Below are positions 8,169-17,339 of a stretch of 64,000 nucleotides of DNA, piece by piece. A program made the translations under genes and the position numbers. The notes under the pieces were generated by a model that made no database searches, was not told the origin of the DNA, and saw nothing but the letters and a program-made list of their open reading frames with translations. The stretch spans positions 1-64,000 of the forward strand of contig SCVW01000016.1 in NCBI GenBank assembly GCA_007244375.1, in the 5' to 3' direction. How positions within the stretch are numbered: position 1 is the stretch's first letter; every line of letters begins with the position of its first letter. This DNA comes from Smithella sp. Its GTDB lineage: Bacteria; Desulfobacterota; Syntrophia; Syntrophales; Smithellaceae.

Positions 8169-8915
8169 TTATTTTGTCTCCAATCCTTGGACAAATGCCA
8201 GAACGTTTTTGCCTAAAACATTGTGGTTATAGCCGCCTTCCAAAATACCGAAACAACCGCCATTGTTACGTTTTGCGGTTTCTCTGACCAGTTTGCCCAT
8301 ATATTTATAATCTTCGGTTTTTAACAGACCTCCCCAATCGTCTTCATGATTATCAAAACCGGCAGACACAGCAATCATATCAGCATCAGTATCAGCAAGA
8401 GCATCCTGCACTTTCTTTAGATACTCATTGCGATTGGACGAAGCGGGATTTAGTATCGTCACATATCCCCTATTGCCGAGAATATTGACATTACCGTCCC
8501 CAAAATGCAGATCGAAATCCAGAATAAAAGCCTTTTTAATTTTACCTTTTCTTTTCAGCTTTTCCAGCGCTATTGCCATATTATTGAAATAGCAGAAACC
8601 CCAGGCGCTACCCGCAGAAGCGTGATGTCCTGGCGGGCGGATTACGGCAAAGCACGGTTCTGTCAATCCTGTTAGCGCTGCTTTAATCGCTCCTCCTGCA
8701 GCCAATGCGGCTATGTCATAAACGCCTTCCTGTTCGACCGACCTTACATGTTCGGAAGTGTGCACCTTAAGTATATCTTCTTTTGTTGCCGCAGAAGGTT
8801 CAATAAAAGTTACTTTGCCGCGCAGCGCAGATTCTACGACTTGAATTCTTCCGGGAGCGGAAGCGGGATCGGAAGAATAAACGTTGTTATACTCTTTGTG
8901 ATAAACAACCTTCAT
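8169..8915 (-). CDS. Histone deacetylase family protein (AcuC/HDAC-like amidohydrolase)
   Basis: A 248-residue zinc-dependent deacetylase of the arginase/HDAC fold. Visible motifs are RPPGHHA (the paired catalytic histidines), NNMAIA, DFDLHFGDG (metal-binding Asp/His), SAGFD and LEGGYN (catalytic Tyr region). It is shorter than most family members (about 300-340), lacking some loop regions. Bacterial relatives remove acetyl groups from polyamines, proteins or small amides; the substrate cannot be told from sequence. The start follows AAGGAG. It is one of two deacetylases in this operon tail: a sirtuin lies three genes upstream. Confidence 0.88.
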   Translation of the reverse strand: MKVVYHKEYNNVYSSDPASAPGRIQVVESALRGKVTFIEPSAATKEDILKVHTSEHVRSVEQEGVYDIAALAAGGAIKAALTGLTEPCFAVIRPPGHHASAGSAWGFCYFNNMAIALEKLKRKGKIKKAFILDFDLHFGDGNVNILGNRGYVTILNPASSNRNEYLKKVQDALADTDADMIAVSAGFDNHEDDWGGLLKTEDYKYMGKLVRETAKRNNGGCFGILEGGYNHNVLGKNVLAFVQGLETK

Positions 8916-8943
8916 ACAATTCTCCTTCTTACTTATGCCGCAA

Positions 8944-9387
8944 TTAATCTGACTCTATAAATCCTATCGACTTCAATGCATTAATTGTATTTACGGCCAC
9001 CGGCAATTCCCGTAAATCTTTCCGAGAGATCCAGCGAGCCTCAAGAGCATCATCAGCCCCCCTGGGAACACCTGAAACAAAATCAGCGGCAAAATCAACA
9101 ATTACAAAATGAAATTTAATCTTTCTTTTACTGTCGCGTTCGATGAAATCAAACACATATACGCAGTCACGTACTTTAATCATTATGCCTGTTTCTTCCA
9201 GAATTTCCCGCGCAGCGCATTCCCGCATACTCTCACCAAGCTTTAAAGTCCCACCGGGAATTGCCCATAGTCCTTTGCTTGGTTCTACTCCACGCTTTAC
9301 CAATAAAACTTTCCTGTTTTTGATTATTATCGCCCCAACTCCGACTCTGGGTTCCAAAGGATAAGCGTTGCCTGATTTAGAATTCAT
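8944..9387 (-). CDS. NUDIX hydrolase
   Basis: A 147-residue single-domain NUDIX protein. The Nudix box GX5EX7REUXEEXGU is complete: GGTLKLGESMRECAAREILEETGI. These enzymes hydrolyse nucleoside diphosphates linked to another group. The downstream sequence has features of ADP-ribose or MutT-like members (FDFIERDSKRKIKFHFVIVDF), but substrate is not predictable. Co-location with a sirtuin, whose product O-acetyl-ADP-ribose is a NUDIX substrate in some organisms, makes ADP-ribose chemistry an attractive guess. It starts one base after the NRDE gene ends. Confidence 0.9.
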   Translation of the reverse strand: MNSKSGNAYPLEPRVGVGAIIIKNRKVLLVKRGVEPSKGLWAIPGGTLKLGESMRECAAREILEETGIMIKVRDCVYVFDFIERDSKRKIKFHFVIVDFAADFVSGVPRGADDALEARWISRKDLRELPVAVNTINALKSIGFIESD

Positions 9388-9388
9388 T

Positions 9389-10162
9389 TTAATCCGCTCT
9401 TTCCAGCTTAAAAGAAAAACTACTTATAATCCAAGGCTCCTTCTGACTGTCAAAAACTCTTTCTACAAACCTGACGCGTCTGTTTTTGCCAACAAGTAAA
9501 ACCGTGGAAGAACGGGTCCCGTAAACGGGACTTGTAATAAATATGGGTGATAATATCCGTTCCCATTCCAGGCCAACACCTGTTGCCGGCAATTTGCTGT
9601 CGGATGCGATGTGGCGATCGACCAGCATGGCAAATAAAGTTTCTTCCAATTCATCTCCTTTTTTATCCAGCGCAGCTTTCAAGAGGCGTTTACCACGGGA
9701 TACTTTCGGCCAGGGTGAATTTAACAAATGATTACTCAATCCATATATTCCAGCTTTTAATTTCTTAGTTTCCCCGCAGCTGGAAAAAACGAAAAGATCA
9801 TTATCATCACCTATCAGCAGATTGAAATTGTTGTAATTACCGGCCTGTGAGAAAACATCTTCCACATACTTATCGGCATTCTTTTTACCTGCAAGGTAGT
9901 TACTGACCAGTCTTCCGCGCGAAAGAGCTTTGCTTTTAAAAGTGGACGGATCACGATAATTAGTAACGGCAGCAAATTTCCCCTGTTTGGTAATACCCAA
10001 CCAGGTACCACCTTCTTTTATGTCTCGTCCGGCAAGCACATTTTTTTGATCTTTCCAAAAGTCCGCGGGAAGCGATGGACGCTCATAAAACTCATCACGG
10101 TTGGCAGCAAGAATCAACCTATATGACGGATGAACATTATAAGCTAATAATATAAGACACAT
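9389..10162 (-). CDS. NRDE family protein (TANGO2-like)
   Basis: A 257-residue protein beginning MCLILLAYN, with the NRDE motif in LILAANRDEFYERPS that names the family (eukaryotic homologue TANGO2). The second-residue cysteine is typical of an Ntn-hydrolase-like fold in which Cys becomes the nucleophile after Met removal. GGTWLGI and FSSCGE are other conserved pieces. The biochemical role is unsettled; haem trafficking and lipid roles have been suggested for relatives. It lies in the tail of the aromatic operon between the sirtuin and NUDIX genes. Confidence 0.85.
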   Translation of the reverse strand: MCLILLAYNVHPSYRLILAANRDEFYERPSLPADFWKDQKNVLAGRDIKEGGTWLGITKQGKFAAVTNYRDPSTFKSKALSRGRLVSNYLAGKKNADKYVEDVFSQAGNYNNFNLLIGDDNDLFVFSSCGETKKLKAGIYGLSNHLLNSPWPKVSRGKRLLKAALDKKGDELEETLFAMLVDRHIASDSKLPATGVGLEWERILSPIFITSPVYGTRSSTVLLVGKNRRVRFVERVFDSQKEPWIISSFSFKLERAD

Positions 10163-10200
10163 CAGATTATCTCTCGGTTAGAAACATCTCAGGAAAGATT

Positions 10201-10968
10201 TTATTTTATTATTTCTTTTAACCTGGTTACAATTCGTGTCATTGTATCACCCGCCGGAGTGTTTATAAATACATCGGCTATATTATCCTGACCCGTTTGT
10301 CCCATATTAATGATAACAATTTTCGCACCGGACTGTTTAGCATAAAGCGGCATGTACGCAGCAGGATAAACAACCAGTGAAGAACCGATTACCATAAATA
10401 AATCGCATTTCTCGGATTCGTGCTCGGCCATCCTCAATGTATTCTGCGGAAGCATTTCACCAAAGAAAACAACACCGGGTTTGAGAAGACCTTTACATTT
10501 TTCGCATACAGGGAAATGATCAGGCGACGGATGTTTCCGTCTCATCATTTCCAGATCATAGTGTTCATCGCAGTCAAGGCACACCAGCCACTGCATATTG
10601 CCGTGCAGTTCGTGAACCTTTTTCGGATCGTTTCCTGCTCGTTGGTGAAGATTGTCAATGTTCTGAGTAATAACCGAACTTAATTTGTTCATTTTCTCCA
10701 GCTCAGCTATTGCCAAATGCGCACGGTTGGGCTGAGCATTGGTCATCAATCCGCCTTCTACAAGGTAATACCAGACTTTTGTACGTGTCTCACTCGAACT
10801 CATAAATCTGTCAATTGTAAAATCATTGGGATCAACTTTGGTCCAAAGTCCATCAGGACCGCGGAAATCCGGTATACCCGATTCCGTACTGATACCCGCT
10901 CCGGTAAAAATAACCAGCTTTTTCGATGTCGCAATCATTTCGGCGACTTTATTAATCTTTTCTTCCAT
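10201..10968 (-). CDS. NAD-dependent protein deacylase, sirtuin
   Basis: A 255-residue Sir2 protein. Motifs in order: GAGISTESGIPDFRG (NAD binding), TQNIDNLHQRAG, LHGN (catalytic His), CLDC and CEKC (four zinc-binding cysteines), VVFFGE and GSSLVVYPAA. It removes acetyl or other acyl groups from lysines, consuming NAD and releasing O-acyl-ADP-ribose. In bacteria it often controls acyl-CoA synthetases, but none is nearby. Its start overlaps the end of tyrA by 17 bases, so it is cotranscribed with the aromatic genes. ATG 10968 has GGAAAA upstream. Confidence 0.95.
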   Translation of the reverse strand: MEEKINKVAEMIATSKKLVIFTGAGISTESGIPDFRGPDGLWTKVDPNDFTIDRFMSSSETRTKVWYYLVEGGLMTNAQPNRAHLAIAELEKMNKLSSVITQNIDNLHQRAGNDPKKVHELHGNMQWLVCLDCDEHYDLEMMRRKHPSPDHFPVCEKCKGLLKPGVVFFGEMLPQNTLRMAEHESEKCDLFMVIGSSLVVYPAAYMPLYAKQSGAKIVIINMGQTGQDNIADVFINTPAGDTMTRIVTRLKEIIK

Positions 10969-11737
10969 ATATTTTTTCCGCCGCTTTTTTAATTGCCTTT
11001 CTGGATTTTACTTTGTTACCTGATTTAATTTTAAAGCGAATGTCTTTGATCGCTTTTTCGTAGATATCAAGCATTTTTTCTGTTTGAGGATTGCCTTTGA
11101 TGATATCAAGATACAGTTCGGGGCTTTCAGTGAATACTTTTCTTATTATATCCAGCTTTGTCCGGAAGATCGGGGTGGAAAATTTGTTTATTTCCGCAGG
11201 AGTAATATTTATTCGCGCCAGCGCCATTCCCAAAGTAATCGTGTTAAAGTGATTGAGCGCCTGAATAACGGCCATCATTTTATCGTGCTTTTCCGGAGTT
11301 TCTTCCCAAACAGCCATTTTATTCCTTTTAAATACAGCTTTGAGCCAGTTCAACCATTTCTTTCCGCGCGCCGGACATAAAATAACATTCTGACCGGAAG
11401 AATCTTTCAATTTTGGTCCGAAAAGAGGATGGCAGCCGATAACTTCCGCTTCGGAATTAGTCAGCATTAATTTTACCGGTTCTTTTTTGAACGAAGTCAA
11501 ATCCATTAAAAGCTGATCTTTTGTCAGCATGGGACCAACCTGTCTGATTATATCAGCAGTAACAGAAATAGGTACGGCTACAACTATCACATTACAGAGG
11601 CTCGTCAGATCGTTTATTTGCAGCCTCGTTTTTCTACCGCAAACGTGAACAGTAAAGCCCTGTTTTTTAAGTAACCGGGCAAACCACTGACCCATGCCGT
11701 TGGTGCCGCCGATTATTCCCACATTAATTTTTTTCAT
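10952..11737 (-). CDS. tyrA: Prephenate dehydrogenase
   Basis: A 261-residue monofunctional prephenate dehydrogenase, converting prephenate to 4-hydroxyphenylpyruvate for tyrosine. It starts with a Rossmann motif INVGIIGGTNGMGQWFARLL (GGTNGMG rather than GxGxxG, as in several TyrA proteins). The family motif HPLFGP follows, where the His is catalytic. No ACT or chorismate mutase domain is attached, so tyrosine control may rest on the operon leader. I place the start at ATG 11737, since the earlier in-frame start at 11779 adds 14 residues inside aroC. It overlaps aroC by 14 bases and the sirtuin by 17. Confidence 0.88.
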   Translation of the reverse strand: MKKINVGIIGGTNGMGQWFARLLKKQGFTVHVCGRKTRLQINDLTSLCNVIVVAVPISVTADIIRQVGPMLTKDQLLMDLTSFKKEPVKLMLTNSEAEVIGCHPLFGPKLKDSSGQNVILCPARGKKWLNWLKAVFKRNKMAVWEETPEKHDKMMAVIQALNHFNTITLGMALARINITPAEINKFSTPIFRTKLDIIRKVFTESPELYLDIIKGNPQTEKMLDIYEKAIKDIRFKIKSGNKVKSRKAIKKAAEKIYGRKD

Positions 11738-12809
11738 TTTTAATCGCTTCCTGTCTGAGTAAATGATCCGCCAGAACAATATTTACCATTGCTTCACAAA
11801 CCGGCACAATCCTTGGCAAAACACAAATATCATGTCTTCCCTGGATTTCAATTATCCGCTCTTTGCCTTTGCAATCAATTGTCTGCTGTGGTTTTGCGAT
11901 CGATGGAATCGGTTTGCAATAAGCTCGTAGAATAATTTTTTCACCATTTGTTATTCCCGCTAATATTCCTCCGGCATGATTTGTTCTAAATCCTTTCTTA
12001 TCCATTTGATCATTAACTTCCGAACCCATCTTACCGGCAACTTCCACGCCATCACCTACTTCAACTGCTTTGACTGTACCTATGCTCATTAAGGCTCTGG
12101 TCAAATCTGCGTCCATCTTGTAAAAAACAGGCTCACCAAGCCCTGCGGGACAGTTACTGACTACAATTTCCACTATTCCCCCCAGCGAATCGCCCTTTTT
12201 GCGAACCTCTGAAATCTTTTTATCCATTCGTGCCGCAGCATCTGAATCAGGACAAAAAAGTGAATTTTTAAGCACAAATTTTTTCAAATTTTTATCGGCA
12301 GGCATTTTGCTGCGATCAATCGCAATTGAACCGATAGCGTATGTATAAGCAACAACATCAATGCCCGATCGGGCGATCACCTTTGCGGCTATGGCTCCGG
12401 CGGCAACACGAGACACCGTCTCTCTGCCGGAGGCTCGTCCTCCGCCCCGCCAGTCGCGGATTCCGTATTTCTGCTGATAGGTAAAATCTCCCTGCCCCGG
12501 ACGGAACACATCTTTCAATTCATTGTAGGCAGACGATTTTGCATCAACATTTCTAATAATTAATGAAACAGGAGTGCCTGTTGTTTTACCTTCGAAGATA
12601 CCGGAGAGAATTTCAACTTTGTCACCCTCTTTCCTTGTAGTGGAAGAAACGGAAGCCGAAGGTTTTCTTCTGTCAAGTGCCTGCTGAATATCGGATTCAT
12701 TCAACAACAGTCCCGCGGGGCAGCCATCCACAACCGCTCCCAGAGCTGTCCCGTGTGATTCTCCCCATGTGGTTACGCGAAAAACACTACCGATGGTATT
12801 ACCGGACAT
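11724..12809 (-). CDS. aroC: Chorismate synthase
   Basis: A 361-residue chorismate synthase, last step of the shikimate pathway: it removes phosphate from EPSP using reduced FMN. Signatures are WGESHGTALGAVVDGCPAG at the start, the RGGGRASGRETVSRVAAGA segment and FRTNHAGGILAGITNG. Length is usual. There is no attached flavin reductase, so it is the monofunctional type. It lies 63 bases after aroK and overlaps tyrA, in an operon covering the pathway from DAHP to prephenate and arogenate-side products. Confidence 0.97.
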   Translation of the reverse strand: MSGNTIGSVFRVTTWGESHGTALGAVVDGCPAGLLLNESDIQQALDRRKPSASVSSTTRKEGDKVEILSGIFEGKTTGTPVSLIIRNVDAKSSAYNELKDVFRPGQGDFTYQQKYGIRDWRGGGRASGRETVSRVAAGAIAAKVIARSGIDVVAYTYAIGSIAIDRSKMPADKNLKKFVLKNSLFCPDSDAAARMDKKISEVRKKGDSLGGIVEIVVSNCPAGLGEPVFYKMDADLTRALMSIGTVKAVEVGDGVEVAGKMGSEVNDQMDKKGFRTNHAGGILAGITNGEKIILRAYCKPIPSIAKPQQTIDCKGKERIIEIQGRHDICVLPRIVPVCEAMVNIVLADHLLRQEAIKNEKN

Positions 12810-12872
12810 AAAAAAACTCCTATAAAATATATCATGATTTCCCCCATCAGCGGGAAATAAATAATTATTTTA

Positions 12873-13451
12873 TTAGCATGATTTTAATTTTTTAGCGTTA
12901 GTTTTTTTACCTTTGTTAATTTTAGATAAGTTCCCGGATTTAAGCAAATATTGATAAATTTCTTCGGCAACCTGTACAGCTTTCTTGCCTAACGTATTCA
13001 CTTTATAATCAGCGGCATTATCATACAGACGATGCCTTTGGTTCATAATGGCAACAGTTTCCTCGGAAATATTTCCACTTGTAAACTGCGGTCTTACAGC
13101 TTCATTTTGAGCATCTTTGTTAAGTCGGTCAACAATATCCTTTACAGGAGCATTAAGCCAGATTATTACTCCTGTCTGTTCTAATAGTTTTACATTTTCC
13201 TGATCCAAAACTACCCCACCACCTGTGGCAATAATTCTCGATTTGTTTTGTGTCAGATTTTTAATTGTTTCTTTTTCTTTAAGGCGGAAAAAATCCCAAC
13301 CATAAAACGCCACGATTTCTTTAATCGGCATCTCCATTTTGCTTTCCACCAGGGAATCCGTATCACAAAAAGGAATTTTCAGCTTATCGGAAAGAATTCT
13401 GCCTACGGTGGATTTTCCCGTTGCCCTGTATCCGATTAAAACAACATTCAT
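12873..13451 (-). CDS. aroK: Shikimate kinase
   Basis: A 192-residue kinase that phosphorylates shikimate at O3. The P-loop is GYRATGKST (residues about 7-15), the substrate-binding Asp is in DTDSLVE, the conserved RLKE and the GGG of IATGGGVVL follow, and the lid region holds RPQF. The C-terminus has about 15 extra basic residues (KINKGKKTNAKKLKSC) beyond a usual shikimate kinase, with no known role. The ATG overlaps the aroA stop by four bases, which suggests translational coupling. Confidence 0.95.
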   Translation of the reverse strand: MNVVLIGYRATGKSTVGRILSDKLKIPFCDTDSLVESKMEMPIKEIVAFYGWDFFRLKEKETIKNLTQNKSRIIATGGGVVLDQENVKLLEQTGVIIWLNAPVKDIVDRLNKDAQNEAVRPQFTSGNISEETVAIMNQRHRLYDNAADYKVNTLGKKAVQVAEEIYQYLLKSGNLSKINKGKKTNAKKLKSC

Positions 13452-14704
13452 ATTTTTCTTAGTTCCTCCCAGAAAGTGGGAAACGATTTATCAACACATT
13501 TCTTGTCGCCGATTTCAATTCCCTTTGCAACAAGGCCAGCAATGCCGAAACTCATGGCCATACGATGGTCATTATATGTTTCAATTGTTGCCGGATGCAT
13601 TGTCCCACCCTGAATTACAATCCCATCAGGCATTTCCGCTGCTTCAATACCGGTACGGTTTAATTCTGCAACCAGAGCTGCCAGCCGGTTGCTTTCTTTT
13701 ATTCTTAAATGCGATACATTGCTGATAACCGTCCGGCCCCTGCGAAAAGCCGCCAGCACAGCCAAGGTAGGCACCATATCCGGCATATCGTTCAGGTCGA
13801 AAGTAAAATCACCTTCCGCCAGATTATTGCCGGAAACATCCACCCAATTTTTTCCCGATTTTACCTCACAACCCAGTTTCTCAAAAACATGCAGCAAGCG
13901 TATATCTCCTTGCCTGCTTTGCCGATTAATTCCCGCAATTCTGATTGTCTTTTTTAAAAGAGCTGCAGCCAAAAAAAAGTAAGAAGCGCTGGAAGCGTCT
14001 CCTTCCACAAAATATTCACGCCCTTGATAAATTTTGCCTGCAGTAACATAATATTCATACTTTCCTGTTTGGGTAATTTCTGCTCCAAAATCTTTCATCA
14101 CGGCAATAGTCAGATCGATATAAGGAGTGGAAACAACGCCCCCCTGCAAAGTCAAGTTTATACCTTTTTTTGTATAAGGAGCGCACAAAAGCAATGCCGA
14201 CACGTATTGTGAGCTTTCAATATCCTTAAGAATTATCTTTCCTCCGCTCAGGCCGTCGGCGTTTATCTGAACCGGCGGACAATTATTGCAGATATGTATA
14301 TCAACGCCCATTTCTCTCAACGCATCCGCCAGGGCCCTTACCGGTCTTTCACAAAGACGCTTTTCACCGGTTAAAACATACTTACCGCTGCCCAAACAAA
14401 CCAGCGCCGTAAGAAATCTCAAGGCGGTTCCGTTATTTCCTAAAAATAATTCCCGGCCTTCATTTGTTAACTTACCCGCCGTGCCGCAAATGTCGAACCC
14501 GTCTTCAGCGGGAACAATATTAGCACCCAATGCCCGCAATCCGTCGATTAAATAACTCGTATCCTGAGATATAAGAACATTGCTAATTATAGAATTACCC
14601 CGTGCCAAAGCCGCAGCAACCAGTGCCCGCTGGCTTAAGCTCTTGGAACCGGGAACATGAACAGTCGCGGATACTTCTTCAAAATGATCGTCTTTATTGT
14701 TCAA
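13448..14704 (-). CDS. aroA: 3-phosphoshikimate 1-carboxyvinyltransferase (EPSP synthase)
   Basis: A 418-residue EPSP synthase that joins phosphoenolpyruvate to shikimate-3-phosphate. It carries PGSKSLSQRALV (substrate Lys), the PEP loop LGNNGTALRFLTAL (usually GNAGTA or GNSGTT), GDASSASYF and the late catalytic SNVSHLRIKESNRL and NDHRMAMSF. NNG in the PEP loop is a small deviation from the classes I know; whether it changes inhibitor sensitivity cannot be told. The gene overlaps aroDE and aroK by four bases on each side. Confidence 0.95.
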   Translation of the reverse strand: MNNKDDHFEEVSATVHVPGSKSLSQRALVAAALARGNSIISNVLISQDTSYLIDGLRALGANIVPAEDGFDICGTAGKLTNEGRELFLGNNGTALRFLTALVCLGSGKYVLTGEKRLCERPVRALADALREMGVDIHICNNCPPVQINADGLSGGKIILKDIESSQYVSALLLCAPYTKKGINLTLQGGVVSTPYIDLTIAVMKDFGAEITQTGKYEYYVTAGKIYQGREYFVEGDASSASYFFLAAALLKKTIRIAGINRQSRQGDIRLLHVFEKLGCEVKSGKNWVDVSGNNLAEGDFTFDLNDMPDMVPTLAVLAAFRRGRTVISNVSHLRIKESNRLAALVAELNRTGIEAAEMPDGIVIQGGTMHPATIETYNDHRMAMSFGIAGLVAKGIEIGDKKCVDKSFPTFWEELRKI

Positions 14705-16266
14705 CTTGAAGCCAACCTTTCCAGTAATATTTTTTTCATCAGTGCCCGTGGCGGCTCTTTACCCGTCCACAATTGTAATTGCAGGGCTCCCTGATTTACA
14801 AACATATCCAAACCCGAAATAATACGACAGCCATGCTCTTCAGCATCTTTAAGTAATCTTGTTTTCAAAGGATTGTAGATGACATCCATCACACATTTAT
14901 AATTATTCAGTACCGCAGACTTAACCGGTGACTTATCCTTAGGATACATGCCTACCGGTGTTGTGTTAATCAGGCAGTCAGCATTAACCTTGCCGATTTC
15001 AGCAAGAGAATAAAAGGGGCAGTTTAATTTGCGGGAAAGTATTTCTCCATTTTTCAACGTACGATTAACTATTATCGGGAAGCCACCCTCTTTTATAATT
15101 CCATAAGCCGCCGCCCGCGCTGTTCCGCCTGCACCAATGATTACAAAAGTATTATTTTTGATAGGCATTGCCTCCTGAAGTGTAAGAATCAGACCCGAAC
15201 AATCGGTATTATAACCGGTAAATCGGCCGTTATTATTGATAATCGTGTTTACGGCTCCGATTTTCAGCGCGTCATCATCAACATCGTCAAGATATTCCAT
15301 AACCGCAACTTTAAAAGGAATGGTGACACTGGCGCCACGAATATCCATAGCTCTCATTCCTTGTATTGCGCCCCTCAAATCATTGACGCAAAAAGCGATG
15401 TAGGTTTCTTCAATACCCATTTTTTTTAAAGCCGCATTGTGCATGAGCGGCGACAGGCTTTTCCCCACAGGATTGCCAAGCAGAATATAATTTCCAAGTT
15501 GAGATTTTCTTGCAGATAAAACAGCCATTGGTGGCAAAGTTTCTTTGTCTTTAAATAACTCATTAATTTGTTTCATCCCACCAACAGTAAACTGCCCCGG
15601 TGCGGACTGTCCTTCTTGCTTCAACGCGGCAAAACTCAAATAATTTCCCAGAAAAGGTGCTATAGCACGACTGATACCACCCTTATCTCCCATGCATAAA
15701 GAAATTATTTTTTGAGAACGTTCTTTAGCGTAAGGAATTAAATTTAACATTACCAGATTATCTTCAATAGTTTTCGCCGTAGTGACTATTTTTACAATGG
15801 CCGGTTTGAATTTCGCACATTGATGAAATATTTTCTTTAATTCGGCCAAAGCCGGTGTATTTTTTAGATTATGGTAAGAAACAATGATCTTCGTTTTCCC
15901 ACCGTGTTTTACGGAAAAAGACTGAATCTCATTAATTATCGCACGTCCTTTCGCAAGTTCAATATCCACAAAATCAGCACCCAGATCTATCGCTTCTTTG
16001 AGCAATGCAACCTTTTCTTCTATATTTCTCGCAGCATTTTTTGCAGGAAAGGCTCTTCCGGCAGGAGCGGCTTCCTCTTTTTTTCTGCAAGTAACAATTA
16101 TCTTAACCGAGTCGGAATTTTTACGGGCGGCAGAAATAAATTCAGCAAGCTTTCCGCTATTGATCAAATCCATTCTCAGTTCGATAAAATCGGCAAACTG
16201 ACAGCTCCTTTCTATGGTATGCAAAGCTTCTTTTTTCGTTCTGGCTGTAATGGGAACACAAATCAT
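14701..16266 (-). CDS. aroDE: Fused 3-dehydroquinate dehydratase (type I) and shikimate dehydrogenase
   Basis: A 521-residue two-domain enzyme for steps three and four of the pathway. Residues 1-225 are a type I dehydroquinase: IELRMDLINSG, IVTCRKKEE, FVDIELAKG, then the Schiff-base-lysine segment near PAIVKIVTTA and CMGDKGGISR. Residues about 245-521 are shikimate dehydrogenase: NYILLGNPVGKSLSPLMHN, GASVTIPFK (substrate Lys), FVIIGAGGTARAAAYG (NADP binding) and TTPVGMYP. Such fusions are known in plants and in some bacteria including deltaproteobacteria. Fusion explains the absence of separate aroD and aroE genes here. It overlaps pheA and aroA by four bases. Confidence 0.95.
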   Translation of the reverse strand: MICVPITARTKKEALHTIERSCQFADFIELRMDLINSGKLAEFISAARKNSDSVKIIVTCRKKEEAAPAGRAFPAKNAARNIEEKVALLKEAIDLGADFVDIELAKGRAIINEIQSFSVKHGGKTKIIVSYHNLKNTPALAELKKIFHQCAKFKPAIVKIVTTAKTIEDNLVMLNLIPYAKERSQKIISLCMGDKGGISRAIAPFLGNYLSFAALKQEGQSAPGQFTVGGMKQINELFKDKETLPPMAVLSARKSQLGNYILLGNPVGKSLSPLMHNAALKKMGIEETYIAFCVNDLRGAIQGMRAMDIRGASVTIPFKVAVMEYLDDVDDDALKIGAVNTIINNNGRFTGYNTDCSGLILTLQEAMPIKNNTFVIIGAGGTARAAAYGIIKEGGFPIIVNRTLKNGEILSRKLNCPFYSLAEIGKVNADCLINTTPVGMYPKDKSPVKSAVLNNYKCVMDVIYNPLKTRLLKDAEEHGCRIISGLDMFVNQGALQLQLWTGKEPPRALMKKILLERLASS

Positions 16267-17339
16267 AATATACCTTCCATTTTCGGGTAAGATCCCAATA
16301 TCTTAAGAAAAGTTGTTTTCCCCTTCAATTCTTCCAGGCAGCTCATCACATGCCTATCTGTTGCATGACCCATAATATCTACAAAAAAGCTGTATTCCCA
16401 TAATTTTTCTTTTATAGGGTGCGATTCTATTTTTGCCAAATTGATTTTTCGCCGGGCAAATGAAGACAGCGCGCGATGAAGAGAACCCGGTGAATGGGGT
16501 GTGGCAAAAATCAACGATGTCTTATCGTTGCCTGTAGCCGGATTTTCTCCTCTTCCTATGACCAAAAATCTTGTCGTGTTAGAAGAATTATCTTCTATGC
16601 CTTCGGCAAGCATATTCAGTCCGTAAATGTGGGCAGCGAGCAGGCTGCCTATTGCCGCTTCATTTTTTTTCCCTCTCACCATCTGGACAGCTGTTGTTGT
16701 GCTTTCCGTTTCATGCAGTACACAATTAGGCATATTTGTTTTCAGCCATATTTGACACTGTGCTAATGGTTGCGGATGAGAATAGATTTTTTTAATATCT
16801 TTCATACTTTCAGCCGAAGATATAAGACACTGGCTGATTCGTAAAAAAATCTCAGCCCTGATTTTTAATGACGTTGTAATCAGACGGTCAAGTGTAATAT
16901 TCACAGATCCTTCCAGAGAATTTTCCACAGGAACGACTCCCCAGTCCACGGAACCTTTCTCCACTTCATCAAACACCCGATCAATTCTCGGCTGGGGGAA
17001 ATAATGGCTGGACTCGCCAAAATTTAAACGTGCCGCCTGATGAGTAAAAGATGCTTCCGCGCCAAAAAAAGCAACCGTAGTTGGTTTCTGCAGGCTGCGC
17101 GATGCGGAAATAATTTCCCGGAAAATCGATGTTATAGCCTCACCTGGTAGAGGACCGGAATTTAATTCATGCAAATATCTGTAAACCCTTGCTTCCTGCG
17201 CAGGATCGTATACGTCAATACCGCCTTCACCTTTAACCTTTCCTATCTGGACGGATATTTGCGCCCGTTCATTCAACAAACGGATAATATCCTTATCTTT
17301 TTCTTTCATATTTCCCCTTAACTCTTCCAGCGACTTCAT
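16263..17339 (-). CDS. pheA: Bifunctional chorismate mutase/prephenate dehydratase (P-protein)
   Basis: A 358-residue P-protein leading to phenylalanine. Residues 1-85 are an AroQ chorismate mutase helix bundle (LNERAQISVQIGKVK). Residues about 90-270 are prephenate dehydratase, with FFGAEASFTHQAA, PVENSLEGSVN and the catalytic TRF in SSNTTRFLVIG. The C-terminal ACT domain (about 275-355) normally binds phenylalanine through GALV and ESRP motifs. Here they read PGSLHRALSSF and KIESHPIK: the arginine of ESRP is replaced by histidine. Feedback by Phe may therefore differ, though this is inference. It overlaps both neighbours by four bases. Confidence 0.95.
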   Translation of the reverse strand: MKSLEELRGNMKEKDKDIIRLLNERAQISVQIGKVKGEGGIDVYDPAQEARVYRYLHELNSGPLPGEAITSIFREIISASRSLQKPTTVAFFGAEASFTHQAARLNFGESSHYFPQPRIDRVFDEVEKGSVDWGVVPVENSLEGSVNITLDRLITTSLKIRAEIFLRISQCLISSAESMKDIKKIYSHPQPLAQCQIWLKTNMPNCVLHETESTTTAVQMVRGKKNEAAIGSLLAAHIYGLNMLAEGIEDNSSNTTRFLVIGRGENPATGNDKTSLIFATPHSPGSLHRALSSFARRKINLAKIESHPIKEKLWEYSFFVDIMGHATDRHVMSCLEELKGKTTFLKILGSYPKMEGIL

